This document shows, one piece after another, positions 46,377 to 59,160 of a stretch of 64,000 nt of DNA. The position numbers and the translations under genes were made by a program. The DNA lies in the NCBI GenBank assembly GCA_013398615.1, contig VZSR01001685.1, positions 36,200,688 through 36,264,687 on the forward strand, read 5' to 3'. This DNA is from Brachypodius melanocephalos (Eukaryota > Chordata > Aves > Passeriformes > Pycnonotidae). Below the pieces are notes generated by a model. The model was given only the letters and a program-made list of their open reading frames with translations, searched no databases and had not been told where the DNA came from. Within the stretch, counting starts at the first letter, position 1, and the number at the start of each line of letters is the position of its first letter.

Positions 46377-47117
46377 AAGAATCCACAGCTACCCTTGGGC
46401 TACAGGAATGTGGAACAGAAAAACAGGGCTGGCTTCCCATGGCTCTTCATTCTCACTTTCTGAGTAATTCTGTAATTTTGAGAGTGGAAACAATCCTGTA
46501 TTCTGCTCAAGAAGGATCAACCCCAGGAAGGCATGAGTGTCTCAAAACAGACTACTCCACAGGAAATTCTGCTGCTAATTAGCTTTGGCTTTCCTGATTT
46601 TCTGTATAATTTTACATTTGCCCCACCTTCATAGATGAAGTCTTCTGCCCTTGTAGCCAAACAGTGGGGTTTTGGGACTGGAGCACCAAAATGAAAGGCT
46701 TTCTTTTCTGCATTTTTGTCCCCTTGGAAAGGGATTTGCCTCCATGCTTTACTTGGGGATAACCTGGACCTGATGTCCAGTTATCTGTACCTGGCATTCA
46801 TCTCCTCTCTTCAATTTTCCTGCCTATCCCCTTTCCATCCTTCGTTCTTATTGCTGGATCCACATAAAAGCCAGTATTTTTAATAGCCAGAATGTACCAC
46901 TAATTCCCACTGCCTGGGAGCAAACAGGAGCCCTGACATGTATTGCTTGGCTTATCAGAAAGCAGGGTGGTATGGTGAGAAACTGCAGCAGGCAGGAATA
47001 CACAACTGGTTGTGCAACTCCCTTCCCTGAAGGAAAGAGTTTGCCATTACCTAAACAGAGCAAGTCCAAGCAGACAGCACCCTGTGCTCCTTCCACACTG
47101 CTGTCTCGAGGCTGTGC
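46377..47117. other. Intergenic DNA between CR1 and assembly gap
   Basis: No gene or repeat family is recognised. Confidence 0.55.
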
Positions 47118-47217
47118 NNNNNNNNNNNNNNNNNNNNNNNNNNNNNNNNNNNNNNNNNNNNNNNNNNNNNNNNNNNNNNNNNNNNNNNNNNNNNNNNNNN
47201 NNNNNNNNNNNNNNNNN
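47118..47217. other. Assembly gap of 100 N
   Basis: Exactly 100 unknown bases, a common placeholder for a gap of unknown size. Open frames crossing it are meaningless. Confidence 0.99.
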
Positions 47218-47843
47218 TAAGATCTGTATTTAGTTCAGATACTCTCTCTAGAGTCTCTTGCTCAGCCTCCTGACAGATCCCTAGCTGTTTGCTTGGACCA
47301 TTTGAAGCCCCTTGGTTGCTGCCCCACTCTCTGCTGGCACAGAAGTTTCTGGCCAAGTTGAGGTTGCACAATATGAATCACCAGCTCTGAAGAACCTGGC
47401 ACAGTTTCCTGTGTCCCAGTCCTTCTCCTGCACGCAGCCACCAGACAGGTTGTTTGAAGCCACAGCCTGTTTTTTAAGCATTTGCTGTTGTTATTGTGGA
47501 GATTCTGCAAGATTTTTTTTTTCTCAGTCACTGAGGAAATCAGCCTGAAAGACAAACTGGGAGCAGAGGGGTCCCAGCTTGGTCTTATTTGTTGCAGAAT
47601 GTCCCATGCCTCATCAAGGTGCTGCCTTCATGTACTGCTCACGAACTGGATTGTGCCTTGAATCTCCACCTAGGGACAATTCCCAGACTGAAAACCAGGA
47701 GGTATCACACCTACCTGCTTATGACCTTCATATGAGTGATGGAGATGAAGTTTGGCTTGGTTATGGAGCCAGGAGAGAGTATCTGAACTAAATACAGATC
47801 TTAGACTAGGGACACAGGATTTGAAGCAGTCAAGTTATCAAGT

Positions 47844-48062
47844 CAGAATCGTAGAATAGAATCATAGAAGAAGTTGTGTTAGAAGAAACCTCTTATGATC
47901 ATCTTGTCCAACCCTGCTGCCATGGACAGGGACATCTTCAAGTATATGAGGTTTCGCAGAACTCCAAGCTGACCTTGAATGTTTCCAAGGATGGGGCATC
48001 TAGTGCTTCTCTGCACAACTGTTTTAGTGTTTTGCTATACTCATCATAAAAAAAATTCTCCA
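47844..48062 (-). mobile_element. CR1 LINE 3' fragment, antisense
   Basis: The plus strand shows the reverse complement of a CR1 end: AGAATCGTAGAATAGAATCATAG, a diverged GTTAGAAGAAACC block, ATGATCATCTTGTCCAACCC, CTGCCATGGACAGGGACATC, a GACCTTGAATGTTTCCAAGG block, GATGGGGCATCTAG, and a final AAAAATTCTC. It is more diverged than the copy at 45.7 kb. Confidence 0.9.
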
Positions 48063-49064
48063 TTGTATCTTGAGTTCCATCCCCTATGCTGAGCTTGGCT
48101 TGACCCTACACAAGGTAACACATTTCAGATTACCAAAGCTCCCAAATTGTTGTCCATCAGCTGAACCATCAGTTGTGACTAATGTGCTCTTTGTGCTGCC
48201 AATGAAGTGTGCTAGTCTGAAACCCAAAAGAAAGTGGGAACCACTCAAGAACACTGGGCTGGGCTGGGTCTGGGTCTGGATCTGTGTCTGTCTCTTATCA
48301 TAAGGGTCTTGCAATTAAGTGCTCGTGTATATCCATGTCTCTCAACATCTTTGAAAAAATATGTAAGCAACAGAATGGTGCTCAGGCTGTTTCCTTCACT
48401 ATTCTCCATGAACTGAGTTGCACCCTTAACAAAGCTGTCCTAAAATAAATGAGTAGTTGGTAACCTCTGTTCCCAGCTTTGGTGTGAGAGCCAGCCCACA
48501 GAGGCTCTCCTGGCTCTTCTGGCTCCTCTCCTTTAGTCCACTATAGCAGTAGTGGTACAAAGGCTTTCTCCCTGCTGTGAACAGGGATGATCACACCCAA
48601 GGCTACATTTATATACCATTATCTCAAGTGTCAGGTCAGCCAGTTAAAAGCAGTTACCTTATCCATCTCTCCCCCTGTGTGTTTCAGCTATTGCACCAGG
48701 AAAATCTGTTTTTCTCCGGAGAGCCTTGTTCTCCACTGCTGTTTCAAGTGGGATCAGGTTGGTGATAGCCGGCTTGCTGCATCCCCCGTGTGTGCTGGGC
48801 CTGGGGCAGGGGACAGAGGGCTGACAGGGATTTTATAGGTGTGCCCTGCCCTCGATGTCACTGTCAACCACTGGGACCCTGAAGGAGGTGGCCAGAGGCA
48901 CTGATGCCAAGATGCAACTCCCAGGCACTACTGCTGCTGCTATTTATAATTTGCCCTAGCTGTGACATGTGGATGAGATAATAGGATAGCTGTTCTGCTG
49001 GGCAAGGTGTATTTACCACTGCTATATCTTGCTTTCTCATGGTTTCCTTACTTTAATAAGAAGC

Positions 49065-49082
49065 TTTTTTTTTTTTTTTTTT
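49065..49082 (+). repeat. T18 homopolymer
   Basis: Uninterrupted T run. Confidence 0.95.
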
Positions 49083-50660
49083 AAATTAAATGCCTCACTA
49101 ATTTCTGTAAACAAGGAGGGTGAGGCACACGTTGGAGAAACTTAAAGTGTTTTCAGTGAAATCCGGTGTCACAGAGCAGAAGTGTAGAGACTGGGAACTG
49201 ACCGTGGCTCACCACCTCATCACTCTGAAGAACCATATCCAGAGATGGCAGTATTTACCACTTGGTGGCTCCTTCTTTGTACATTGTTGGTGGCCCAATC
49301 CAGAAGTTACTGGCTCCTTACAGTGACTTCTGTGAGAATCTTCATGTGCTTTTTTGTCTCTGCTGGACTAAGGTTGGAGTGCTTCATGTGCTATGACAGG
49401 GCCTGCCAGGTAGACCTGTCTAGTCATTAGTTTCTCTGACAGCGACAAGGTTTGAAGCATTTCTCTGAAATCCAGTAACAATCCAGAAGGGGATGAGATC
49501 CTATCTGCAAGAGCTTGCCTGGAGAGCTGAATGGAAAATTACAGCCCTGTAACACCACTTACAAAAGGCTGGTGCAAGAACTTTTTGTCTTAATTAACAC
49601 TCTCTACCTTGTCTTTTGAAAAGTAGAACTATAATTTACAGGGGAGCTTGATCCGGAAGCTGGGATCTCAAAAATTGCTTATATTTCTGTAAATATCTGA
49701 TTCATGTCCAAAATTTGCTGCTAGTTTCTGCTTTACTGTATCTCAGGATTAAATGTGGGAGGACAGGCTCTGGTTCCCCTGAAGTTCACGCTGTGTGGGT
49801 CTGGACACCTCTTATTTCACCTGTACAACTATTACTCCAGCTTGAATCCAACGTTTGTTTATTTGACAGGCTGAATTCAAGCTGATAGTTACAAGCCTGT
49901 ATCCTGAGACTATCTTTCTCCTAGTGGTGACAGAATCCTCCCTGCAGACCTGGGCAGCTTGTCACCGCAAAACGGCATGGGGTGAAAAGCCACATTTAGA
50001 GTGTATAACAAAAAAGGGAATTCAAGAAAGCTGTCTCTCCTAATATTGCCCTGTGATGTCTTGCATGCAGGTGACCATAGCAATCCAGAGGAGCTTATTT
50101 TTTTTGTGATAAAACCTGATTGCTCCTTTCTTGAGTTCTCCTTCAGCCTCAACTTTTGTAAGAATTGATTGTCATCCCCATCTGTGAGTAATGAATCAAT
50201 GGCATGCAGATCTCATCGCCTTTACTGCTCCTCTGGCTTCCTTCCTGTTGCTTCACACCCTTTAGAGGTTTTAGAGCAAAGGTAACAACAGAACAGGAAA
50301 GGTTGTTATAAATGCTTATCACCTTTTGCTGATCTCCAAATGGCCATGTCCTGCAACCTTCATGGAGGAAGGAAGGATGTTGCCAGACTTTTAAACTCAC
50401 TTCATTTTCCTGGCCGCACTGCCCCTCTCCCCTGGGGAAGCTTACATCTCTTAGGTCTCCTGTCACACTTTATCTTGTGGCACAGGGTGGGGGGCTGCTC
50501 TTCTTTCTGTGTTAAAATGTGCAAAACTATTACTCTTGAGGAAATCTTCTCTAAACCATGTGGTGCCCTAAAGGAATGTCCAAGATTGCTCCCAGGTGGA
50601 TAGGAATAAGTGAATCAAAAAGACTCAGCCTGCTCCCACCAGCCCATAGTCTATCCCCTC

Positions 50661-50702
50661 AGACATGTTCCCCAGGCATGTCCCCAAGGCATGTCCCCAG
50701 AG
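50661..50702 (+). repeat. Short tandem repeat, CCCC(A)AGGCATGT unit
   Basis: Three near-identical copies of a 12-13 base unit (CCCCAGGCATGT, CCCCAAGGCATGT and a degenerate copy). Confidence 0.8.
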
Positions 50703-53700
50703 CACAGCTCCTCTCTCTGCAGGCTGCCAGTGCTTGCAGAGCATCCATTTCCCTGGGCCAGAGTTGAGCTGCGTGCAGGCAGAGAAGAAGTTGACATTAC
50801 CCCTGCAGTGGCAAGAGAAACTCAGCACAGGGTTCCTGGCTGGCTGGAGCTGCCTTTCAGAGGCCACCAACTGCATGTCCCCTGTACCACCACACTGCTG
50901 GGGATGAGAGGGAATGAGGTGTGTGGGAGCAAAGACAGCCTGTCCTCCAGGCACTGTGCTGTGAGTGCTGGGGAATCACCGTGTTCATGCTCATAACTCC
51001 ACCACCAGCTTGTGGCCAGTGACCAAATAACCCCAGAGTCAGTGTTTTACTATTCCAGCACATGAGCTCCTTTTTCAGCAGTATGGTGTGGCCCCTGGGA
51101 GGCTCCAGCACTGATGAAGCAGCTGTCTCGGTGGATTTCCCCTCTTGCTGCTGATGAAAACCACTGCTTCCTTCCACAACCCCCTCTGGCCCCACCCTGT
51201 CCTGTTCCCTGGGGCAGCCGGATGCCTGCTGATCTCCCCAGTGCTACCTCCAGCCCCTGGTAGAAATACCAAGTCCCCACACCATTTTTGTACTCCTGGT
51301 CTCTTGCATCCCCAGGTGAAGGACAATGGAAAAAGCTGGTTCAGACAGTACGTTCTAAATTTGCTGAGAGAAGTCTCCGTGTGGCACAAGGGGAAGAGGG
51401 TTTCAGGGCTCCTGACAGCACTTGGCCATCATACCTGAGCAGCACTTGGGCATGTTGCTGTTGGTCCTGCTCCAAGCAGAGGTGCTGGAGTGATGGCAGG
51501 CATATGGCAACTCTCCATCTCTCTTACATGATGATATCTTTTTGTGCTGGGTAATGTACCTGGCTATGTTCTAAAGGATGCTGGTGGCTTTCTGAAAGCA
51601 AATTCATGTGCTCCATCAAGAGTGATGCTGCCTCTCTGCTTCCAAATGTGGGGCGGGTGGGGATGGGGTATGAGGCCAAATCAATTAATTAGCACTGATT
51701 AACAAGGAAGAAAAGGAAAGCTGACTCAGGTAACATATCCATGCATGCTGAGTACCAGAGCACAAAGTGTTCAGGTCAGGGTGCTCTTCAGTCACAGCCT
51801 CAGCCACATGGAGGGAGCTGCTCCTGGCTGCTTCTAAGTAGACAGCAAGCACAGAAGCATCAGGGTTGGCCTTGGGCAGGAAGGAATAGGGACCAGGTGC
51901 AGAGGGCCAGGGTCAGTGAAGCAGTCACCCGACAGGGTGCTGCCTTGGGAACACACCTTATCTCAGTTGTCCCTGATTCTCAGACATTTACACTTCATCA
52001 CTTTGATTCCTCTTTTTCAGCATTCCAACCTGCACGGTGGCAAAGGCAGTGCTGCAGTAGGTTCACGTTTGCTTGGTTGTTTTCAGTGCCATGTGGCAAA
52101 CAGACTCCAGAGCTACTTGGCTGCAGTGCAAAACCGTGGGGCTCCTCTAATCTCAGGTGCTCAGCCCAGATCCCAGAAAGCAGAGCTGCCTCTGCAGGTC
52201 TGGCCCCATCTGTTGAGATGGTATTGGATTCACTTTGTTATAGACTAAATGCTGGGATACATTTCAGCAGGGAACTTTCATGTGTTTTGTCCAGTTGAAA
52301 TTGAAGCCATTGCTGGTGGGAAGTGCTGCCTATTTGGGTGAATGGGACCTGCATGCACACCTGAAGAGGCTCATTAAGGAATATGGGAAAATCCACAGTG
52401 TGCACAGACTGAGAGGCCTCTGAGAGCCAAATTTTTGTCCTTCACACCTCGATCTCTGACTGCAGCAGCACTCCCTCAGCTCACAGCTAACATCTAAAGC
52501 CTTCAAGTCTTTGGCTAGAGTAGGAAAGGCAGAGATAGACCTTGTAAAAGTGTCTTTCCTGTAATGGAAGCATCTTAATGTGAGTTCTGCATTTGCTGAA
52601 TAGGAAAAACCTGGTATCTCTTCTCTGTTGCCTTACAAACAGTGCTGAGTGCTAACTTTTTCTTAACACAATATTTTGTCACTTCATTATTAGTGGGAGC
52701 AAGACTTACAGCTGCTAGGCTTGAAGCCCTCCTACTTCCAGAGAACTTCCCTGTACCTGGCACTTTGGCAGAGGCCACCTGAGACAGCCCCACACAGCTC
52801 TCCCTTCCCCAGCACACCGGGGATAAGGCTGCTCAGGAAAGCTGGAAAGAACAACACAGTGTACTTGCTGCAGTATTTTAAGCACAAAGACACACCATGA
52901 TTATTTTCCATGTGGATGTGAAGATATGAAACATAGTGTAATTTATGGTTCTGTTAAAACTGCAATGCACGAGCTGCTAAGGTGGCCGGAGATTGAGTGT
53001 CAGCAGCAGGCTGCAGGTCGGATTGCAGCAGGCATTGAAGTTTGAGGAATGCTCAAGGGCAGGTTCTTCTTGATCCTCCAATCTATGTGGCATTTGGTGA
53101 GGTCTACATGGAGATGTAGACCTCTGCTTTCAGTGGGAGAAATTGCTCTGGGCTTCCTCAGGATTGTCATGGGCAGGAATGGGTGGGGACTGAGAGCAGG
53201 TCACAAGAACAGTCCTTGCAGTGCCATATATGCTTCTGTCAGCCTAATGAAAGCCTAATAATTAGGATTGCCATTCTCTTTATGAGGTAATTATGAGGTA
53301 GCACTTTACTGTAGTGGGCAAAAGTAACCCTGTAATTAGCTTGTATGATTACTCAGTTATTAGCCAATCTCTAATGCTGCAGACAGCCAGGAGAACCCTT
53401 GGCAGGCCGTCACAGGGCTACATGGTTTGGATGGGACCCCTAGCAAAACTTCCCCATCCTACTACTGACACCATGCACAAACCTGGCAGGGATGAGGACA
53501 GCATGAGACTCCAAGCACAAGGGGATGACCTCCAGCAGTGAGGTATTGCCATCCAAGCTGATTTTAGCTCAGCTTTTTTGGGCTGCTGAGGCCTCACCAT
53601 CCTGCATCCCCAGTGCCCCCAGTCTGGATTGTTTCACCTGCACAGATACAGGCTGGATTTCCCAGCTCCAAGGCCCCACCACGCTGACACCCCATGTTCA

Positions 53701-56700
53701 TTGGGAGCAGCCTCCTGCCAGAGGGCATTGCTTAGCACTGCAGTGCACAGCAATATCAAACTGTTGAGGGCATGGGCTGAGAAATGAATGAGTCTATAAA
53801 ACAAATTACTTAAGAAAGAAAGAATGAAGGGGTGCAGAAGGCTGCTGTGAGCAGCCCTGTGCTTCTCAGCCATTTGACCCCAGCTTGTGCTGGTGCCTGA
53901 GGTTGTTCCTCCCCAGGGGCAGGAGGTGGCATCACCTCTGCCCAGGCAGGTTGCAGCCTGCTTACCTTGCTTGGATCTGAAGGACTTAGAAGTTTATGTG
54001 GTCACTGCAGTGAGAACCAAAGAAACTTTACTGGTCATGAGGGAAGGAGAGTGGTGCACTGGTGCAGGGAGCAGCTTGGCATCGACTAGGCTGCCCAGAG
54101 CATGCAGGCTCACAGCTGCGCTGAAAACATGCTGAATGGGTTAATTTTTCCTTCTGCTGGGCACGTACAAACGCTGTTCTCAGCTTAGCTGCCATTGCTG
54201 CCTACATCCTACGCTCTGCTGGGCTTGCGGGGGGTTTGTCCCCTCCTCTCACCCCCGCCAGGTTTGCTTCTTTAGCTGAGCCATTCTGGGGGCCGGCTGG
54301 TATTTCAGTCACTGAAGAAATTAGTAACTGATTTATGTAACATCTCGTGTGACTGACTGCAGGTCTTCACAGAGAGACAACTGTGAACAAGTATGCTATC
54401 AGCAGAATAAGGAAAAGGGGGCCAGAACACACCCCACAGTGAACCATGGAATCACACTGCAAGGCCAGATGCCAGTCTGCTCTCATGTGGTGGCACCTGT
54501 ACCCGTGTGCTGTGGCCATGTCCTGTTTTGCTGCAGCTCAGCTCTGCAGGCGAGGCCCAGCAGCCACGTTACCATGTTCCTCCCAGGGCCAACCAGAGCT
54601 GGTTCTCACCTTGAAAAGGAGTTCTGGTCTCCTCTGTTTCTCCAGATGTCAGGCCAGGCCCTGTCCCAGCAGCACAGCACTCAGCACCGAGGTGCTGTGT
54701 CTCCCAGGGCCTGCTCAGGCTGGCATCACCTGCCAGCAACACCTCTCCTGCTGCCCCTGGCCAGCTGCATCAGTGCCCAGCAGATGCAGGAGCTGTGATT
54801 CACCAGGGGCTGAGTGCTGTAGGCTCTTTCTCCTCCTCCTCCTGGCTCGCTGCTGAGACTTTGGTGTCTGTCTCTGACCTCTGGTCATCAATGCTCATGG
54901 TGGGGCAGGAGGGATGGTCACCCCACACATGCACGGGAAAACCTGGGCACAATTCTGGGACACCAGATCCTTCAGCTCTCCCTGACTCTCCAGGGCTGAA
55001 GCTTTCATCTTGGATGGTCCAGGAGTTATTCTGAGTGTGTGCATGTCCCAGGCCACTGGTAGCGGACCTGACATCCCTGCGCAGGAATGGAAGCCCCACT
55101 GGTTCAGCAGCGGTGGGCGGGAAGGCTGAGCAACATGCCAGCATCCCTCTCAGCAGCTGTGATTCAGTAGCAAAGGAAATAACAAAGAAATGCTTGCAAA
55201 ATAAAAATGCTTTTGATGTGAATAGAAATGTTTATAATAATCTGGATTTTTTTCATGTAAATAAGGTTTAGAAAATGTGTTTTGTCAAAGTGATACACAG
55301 CAAGCTCTAGTAGGTGTACCCATCTCAGGATAAAAGGAACAGAAGCCACTCACTTGATGAACCTGAAAGCTTTCTTAGAATTACAAAAGGAATAAATGAT
55401 CTTAATCATATTAACTCCTGGGTGGTCGCCTGAGTCTTTGTGAGCAGTATTCATCACTTCCCAGACAGTAGTTTTAAACTCTCACAAAAGACAACTTCAG
55501 ATGATCTCATGGTCTCCTTTTCAGCAGTGTAAATTATTGCTAACACCCAAAAGGCTGGGATTTAACCCCAACATGAGCGTGTCCATTTCTGCAAACCTTA
55601 GCATGGGAAGACAACTGCTGCTGTCACTGGTGAAGGAGCATTTTGTGGCAGCCTCCCAGGGCCTCTGTCCCAGCCTCAGCATCCACCGCTGTCTCACAGG
55701 GGCTCTGGTGGTTGACAGCTGGTGAAAGGGGACGAGGGGCTGCAGGAGCTGGGACATTCACTTCTGACATGCCAACAGATGGACAGGAGATATGGCCCCT
55801 CCTCATGCCTCCCACAGGTACCGTTCAGGACCGTGGTTCTTGCCTAAGGTCACAGCGGCTTAGCACAGCATTGGCCAAGCAGCTGCAATCCTAACATCAA
55901 CTGTTGAACTGCTATGTCATCATGTTTATAAAGCATGAAAAACAATGTCTGGATTGTACCTTTCCCTCCAGCAGTTTGTTTTCGAAGGCAATTTCTCAGA
56001 CTGTCTTGATCTCAGGTGAGAGGTGCCACTAAATTTTTGCCATACTGACATTGATTCAGCAGCTGTTGCCAGTCTTCTTGATCGTGAAATTAAAGTTCTT
56101 CACCAAACAACTTATTCAAATGCAAAATGAATTAGGCTTTTTTTATCTTACTGCACATGTACTTCAGGAATTTAGGAATATTAAGAACCCCTAGAGACTA
56201 CCTTCTTTTCAGTTACCATGGTTCATCTTGACAAGCAGCAACCCTCTCATTTGCAGGCAATGCCAGAATTTTGGTTTTTGATGAGGGCAGGTGGGAATAA
56301 TCTTGTGTTGTTTCTGGAAGAGGTGCTGGAGTCTGGGCACCTCATTGTGATGGGTGAAGTATTGTGAAGGGCAATGGAAACCAAATTAATCCCTCACTCT
56401 CCCTTTCCCATCCCCTTTCCTGCAACTGAGCTGGTAGGAGATGGCAAACACTGTAAAATTCAGTTTATTCACCCAGGATTCTGACTACATGTCATGGAGA
56501 GATTAGCAAGTGAAAATGCACCAAGAGATGCTGTGCCCAACATTTACCATCTAAACTTGGTCTGATACAATGTACGAGTTGTTTCCCTACAAACTTTTCA
56601 TGGCTTCTGTCTCCAGCTCATCCTGGTTACTGCAGCATGCCCCCAAAATCATAATCCTGAAGCAAATGTTAAGACATCTCACCAGCATGTTGTTTTCATT

Positions 56701-58984
56701 AAGTAACAACACAACAGGAGGATGAGATAAACTCTCTTATGAGAACCCTTCATATGTATTGTTTATAAACAGAAAGTTCACCTTTCTCTTTCCTTTTGGG
56801 AAAAAATGTTGAAGCAAAGTGATTTTTTATTGCCTAACCTAGTTTTGTTTCAGGAATAGAAAAATCTATAAACATTTTTAGCCTTGATTTGTATCTTACA
56901 CAGGAGTAGAGTGTGTTCAGGACAGGATCCAGCAGTGAGTGACCTCTGCTTCACACAGGAGTGGCTCATGGATGAATCAGTCTGGTTTAGATCATAAATG
57001 CTCACACAAAATACGGCTTTGCTCCACGGGATGGAGCAGCTGACTACTGCATGTGGCTGTTGCAAGTTTGCAGGATCAAGCTCTGCATGCAGGCTGTGTT
57101 CCCTGATGGTCTGTGATTACAAAGGGTGGTCCCCCAGTCCTGGTGCTGATGCTGTGCCTCATGCCCTTACAAACAGGGACCTCCCTGTAGAAAATACAGC
57201 TTTGATTTTCAGCTGCATCAGTTTTCTGATTGTGAAACCACACAAAGAGATGTGTAGGATAGCTCAGTCCTCCTGGGAAAGAAACAACAGGATTGTAAAT
57301 CTTACCCTGCAGTGTAAACTACAACTTTTGCCATGATACTTTTGCTCTCCATTTGCAGCACATGCTTTCTGCCTTGTTGAGCTTACAGTAGTTTCTCTGA
57401 AAGACAACAGCAAGGCCTGTGCTGATTTCAGAAAGAGCCGATTCCCTGTCTGGGGTTCGGCATAGCACAATGCAAGGACCAGCCTCTGCATCTGGCCTGT
57501 ACCTGCTCCCCCTGCCTACCTGGGGGCTGCCTGGGGCTCCTTTCCTTCATTCTGCAGGGGAGAGGAGGTCAGTGTCCTGGCAAGCACCACTCCATGCAGG
57601 TAGCACCAACATGCTGCAGACAGCTTTGAATTAATAAGAAAAATGTGTTCAGGTTCCATTTGCAGGTCTCCTGAATGTTTTTTCTGCTTGAATAATTACT
57701 CTCAGCAGCATTTGGATTTGCATGTATGACAGGTTGAATCAAAGGTTTATTGTCTGCACAGCTCCTCTGCTTATCTAGAGATTAAAATTTTGGCAAGAAA
57801 CAGCTTCTTGAGGCCCTGGGGTGTCTGTAGGCACAAGGGTCACTGCAGGCACCAGCCCTACCAAGGAGTGGCTCGGCTGCCCTCCTTCTTCAGCCACATA
57901 AGCTCAGAATTGAAAGAAACCTGGAGGATTTTGCAGGAGTTGCTTTCCTCACGGCTTGGAAGCGAGGGAATTTGTTATAAAAACAACAGAGTTAAGAATC
58001 TCTCTGCTCCTTGGATTGTCGTCTCCAGCCCTGCAGAGGGTGCCCTTCTGGAGCGCCTCATGCAAAGCAGCTCCGGAGCACTGTCACAGCTGCTCCCAGG
58101 ACAGGACCTTCAAACACACGGAGCCTGGCACTGGGATGGGGGCAAAGGGGACAAGGTTGCACGCACGCAACAAAGCAGGCACGAGCAAGATGCGGAGGGG
58201 CAGCTCCTCTGACTTCCACCATCAAAAACATGGCTTCACTTGCCCATCACAGGAGGGAGGGGAATCTCCAGGAGATGCCTGCGTCTGTTACACGCAGCAT
58301 TAGCCACCCAAGTAGAGGGACCCATTCTTTTCTGTTGGCTTTAGAGGGGGCCACAGGCCACTATCCTGCACGTTGAAGCCTGCTCCTGGAGACAGGTGGA
58401 GGGGACATTCCAGGCTTCTCCATCTACAGTACCAAGTCCAAAGGTTAGATAGCCTCTTCTATGGTTTGATGCTGAGGAATACTGTCCAGGGGTCTTTGGG
58501 CTCAAAATTGCTCCGTTAGGCTGGATGTGGTGTTGAAATGTGGAGCCTCACATCTTTCTAGTCCTTGACCTACCACATCAGACACTTGCTGTCATGAGAC
58601 AGATAATGACGCTGTCCTATAAGCAAGGCAAAAAGAGAGATTTTGGGTGTTCTGGACAGAAAACGTTGCTGCTCTACCACAAGAGCAAGAATTCATTATT
58701 GAATGCAGAAAATGAAGTTTCAGTTTGAACTGCCAACAGTGCTCATTTGCAGGCACCAAGGTTTTAGTACTTAAGTCTAAAGACATTTCTCCACTGATGT
58801 TACACATAGCAGAAGGAGCTGCCAGGCCGTTATGGACAGAGAAATTAGCTTCAGCATTGTATTCAGCCTCTGGAGGAATTCTGCATATGCACTGAACAAC
58901 AGCTGAGAGCATAAGACCCCAGGGCATGTGTTTGCTGTGCCCTATAGAGCCCAGCACATTATTTGCTACCATTATCATCAGCAG

Positions 58985-59160
58985 AAACATCTCTAGAGAG
59001 GTTTTCCTCTCCTCTCAGATAATTCTGTATCTTCTGAGAATTCTGAGAAACAACACACTCTTCTCTCAGTTCTCCTTCCTCAGCTACAGAATAATAAGAC
59101 CTCTGCACAGCATTCTCAGGCTTTCCTCAACCTCAGAGAGACAGCTGAAGGTGGGTGTCA
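58985..59160. repeat. CTCAG/CTGAG-rich inverted and direct repeat cluster
   Basis: Repeated CTCAG, TCTGAG and TTCTGAGAATTCTGAGAA words include two palindromes (TCTCTAGAGA and AGAATTCT). Composition resembles a degraded LTR, but no polyadenylation signal or TG/CA ends are clear. Confidence 0.35.

Larger units (their letters stand above)
48063..58984. other. Intergenic DNA
   Basis: No exon, RNA gene or repeat family is recognised with confidence. There is a T18 run at 49065-49082 and a short three-copy repeat at 50661-50702. Many 60-190-codon frames exist but none shows a known domain, family motif or splice structure. Confidence 0.5.

Noticed and set aside
51741..52298. 185-codon plus-strand frame
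   Set aside because: No start context, domain, splice structure or family resemblance. Expected by chance in a GC-moderate 30 kb stretch.
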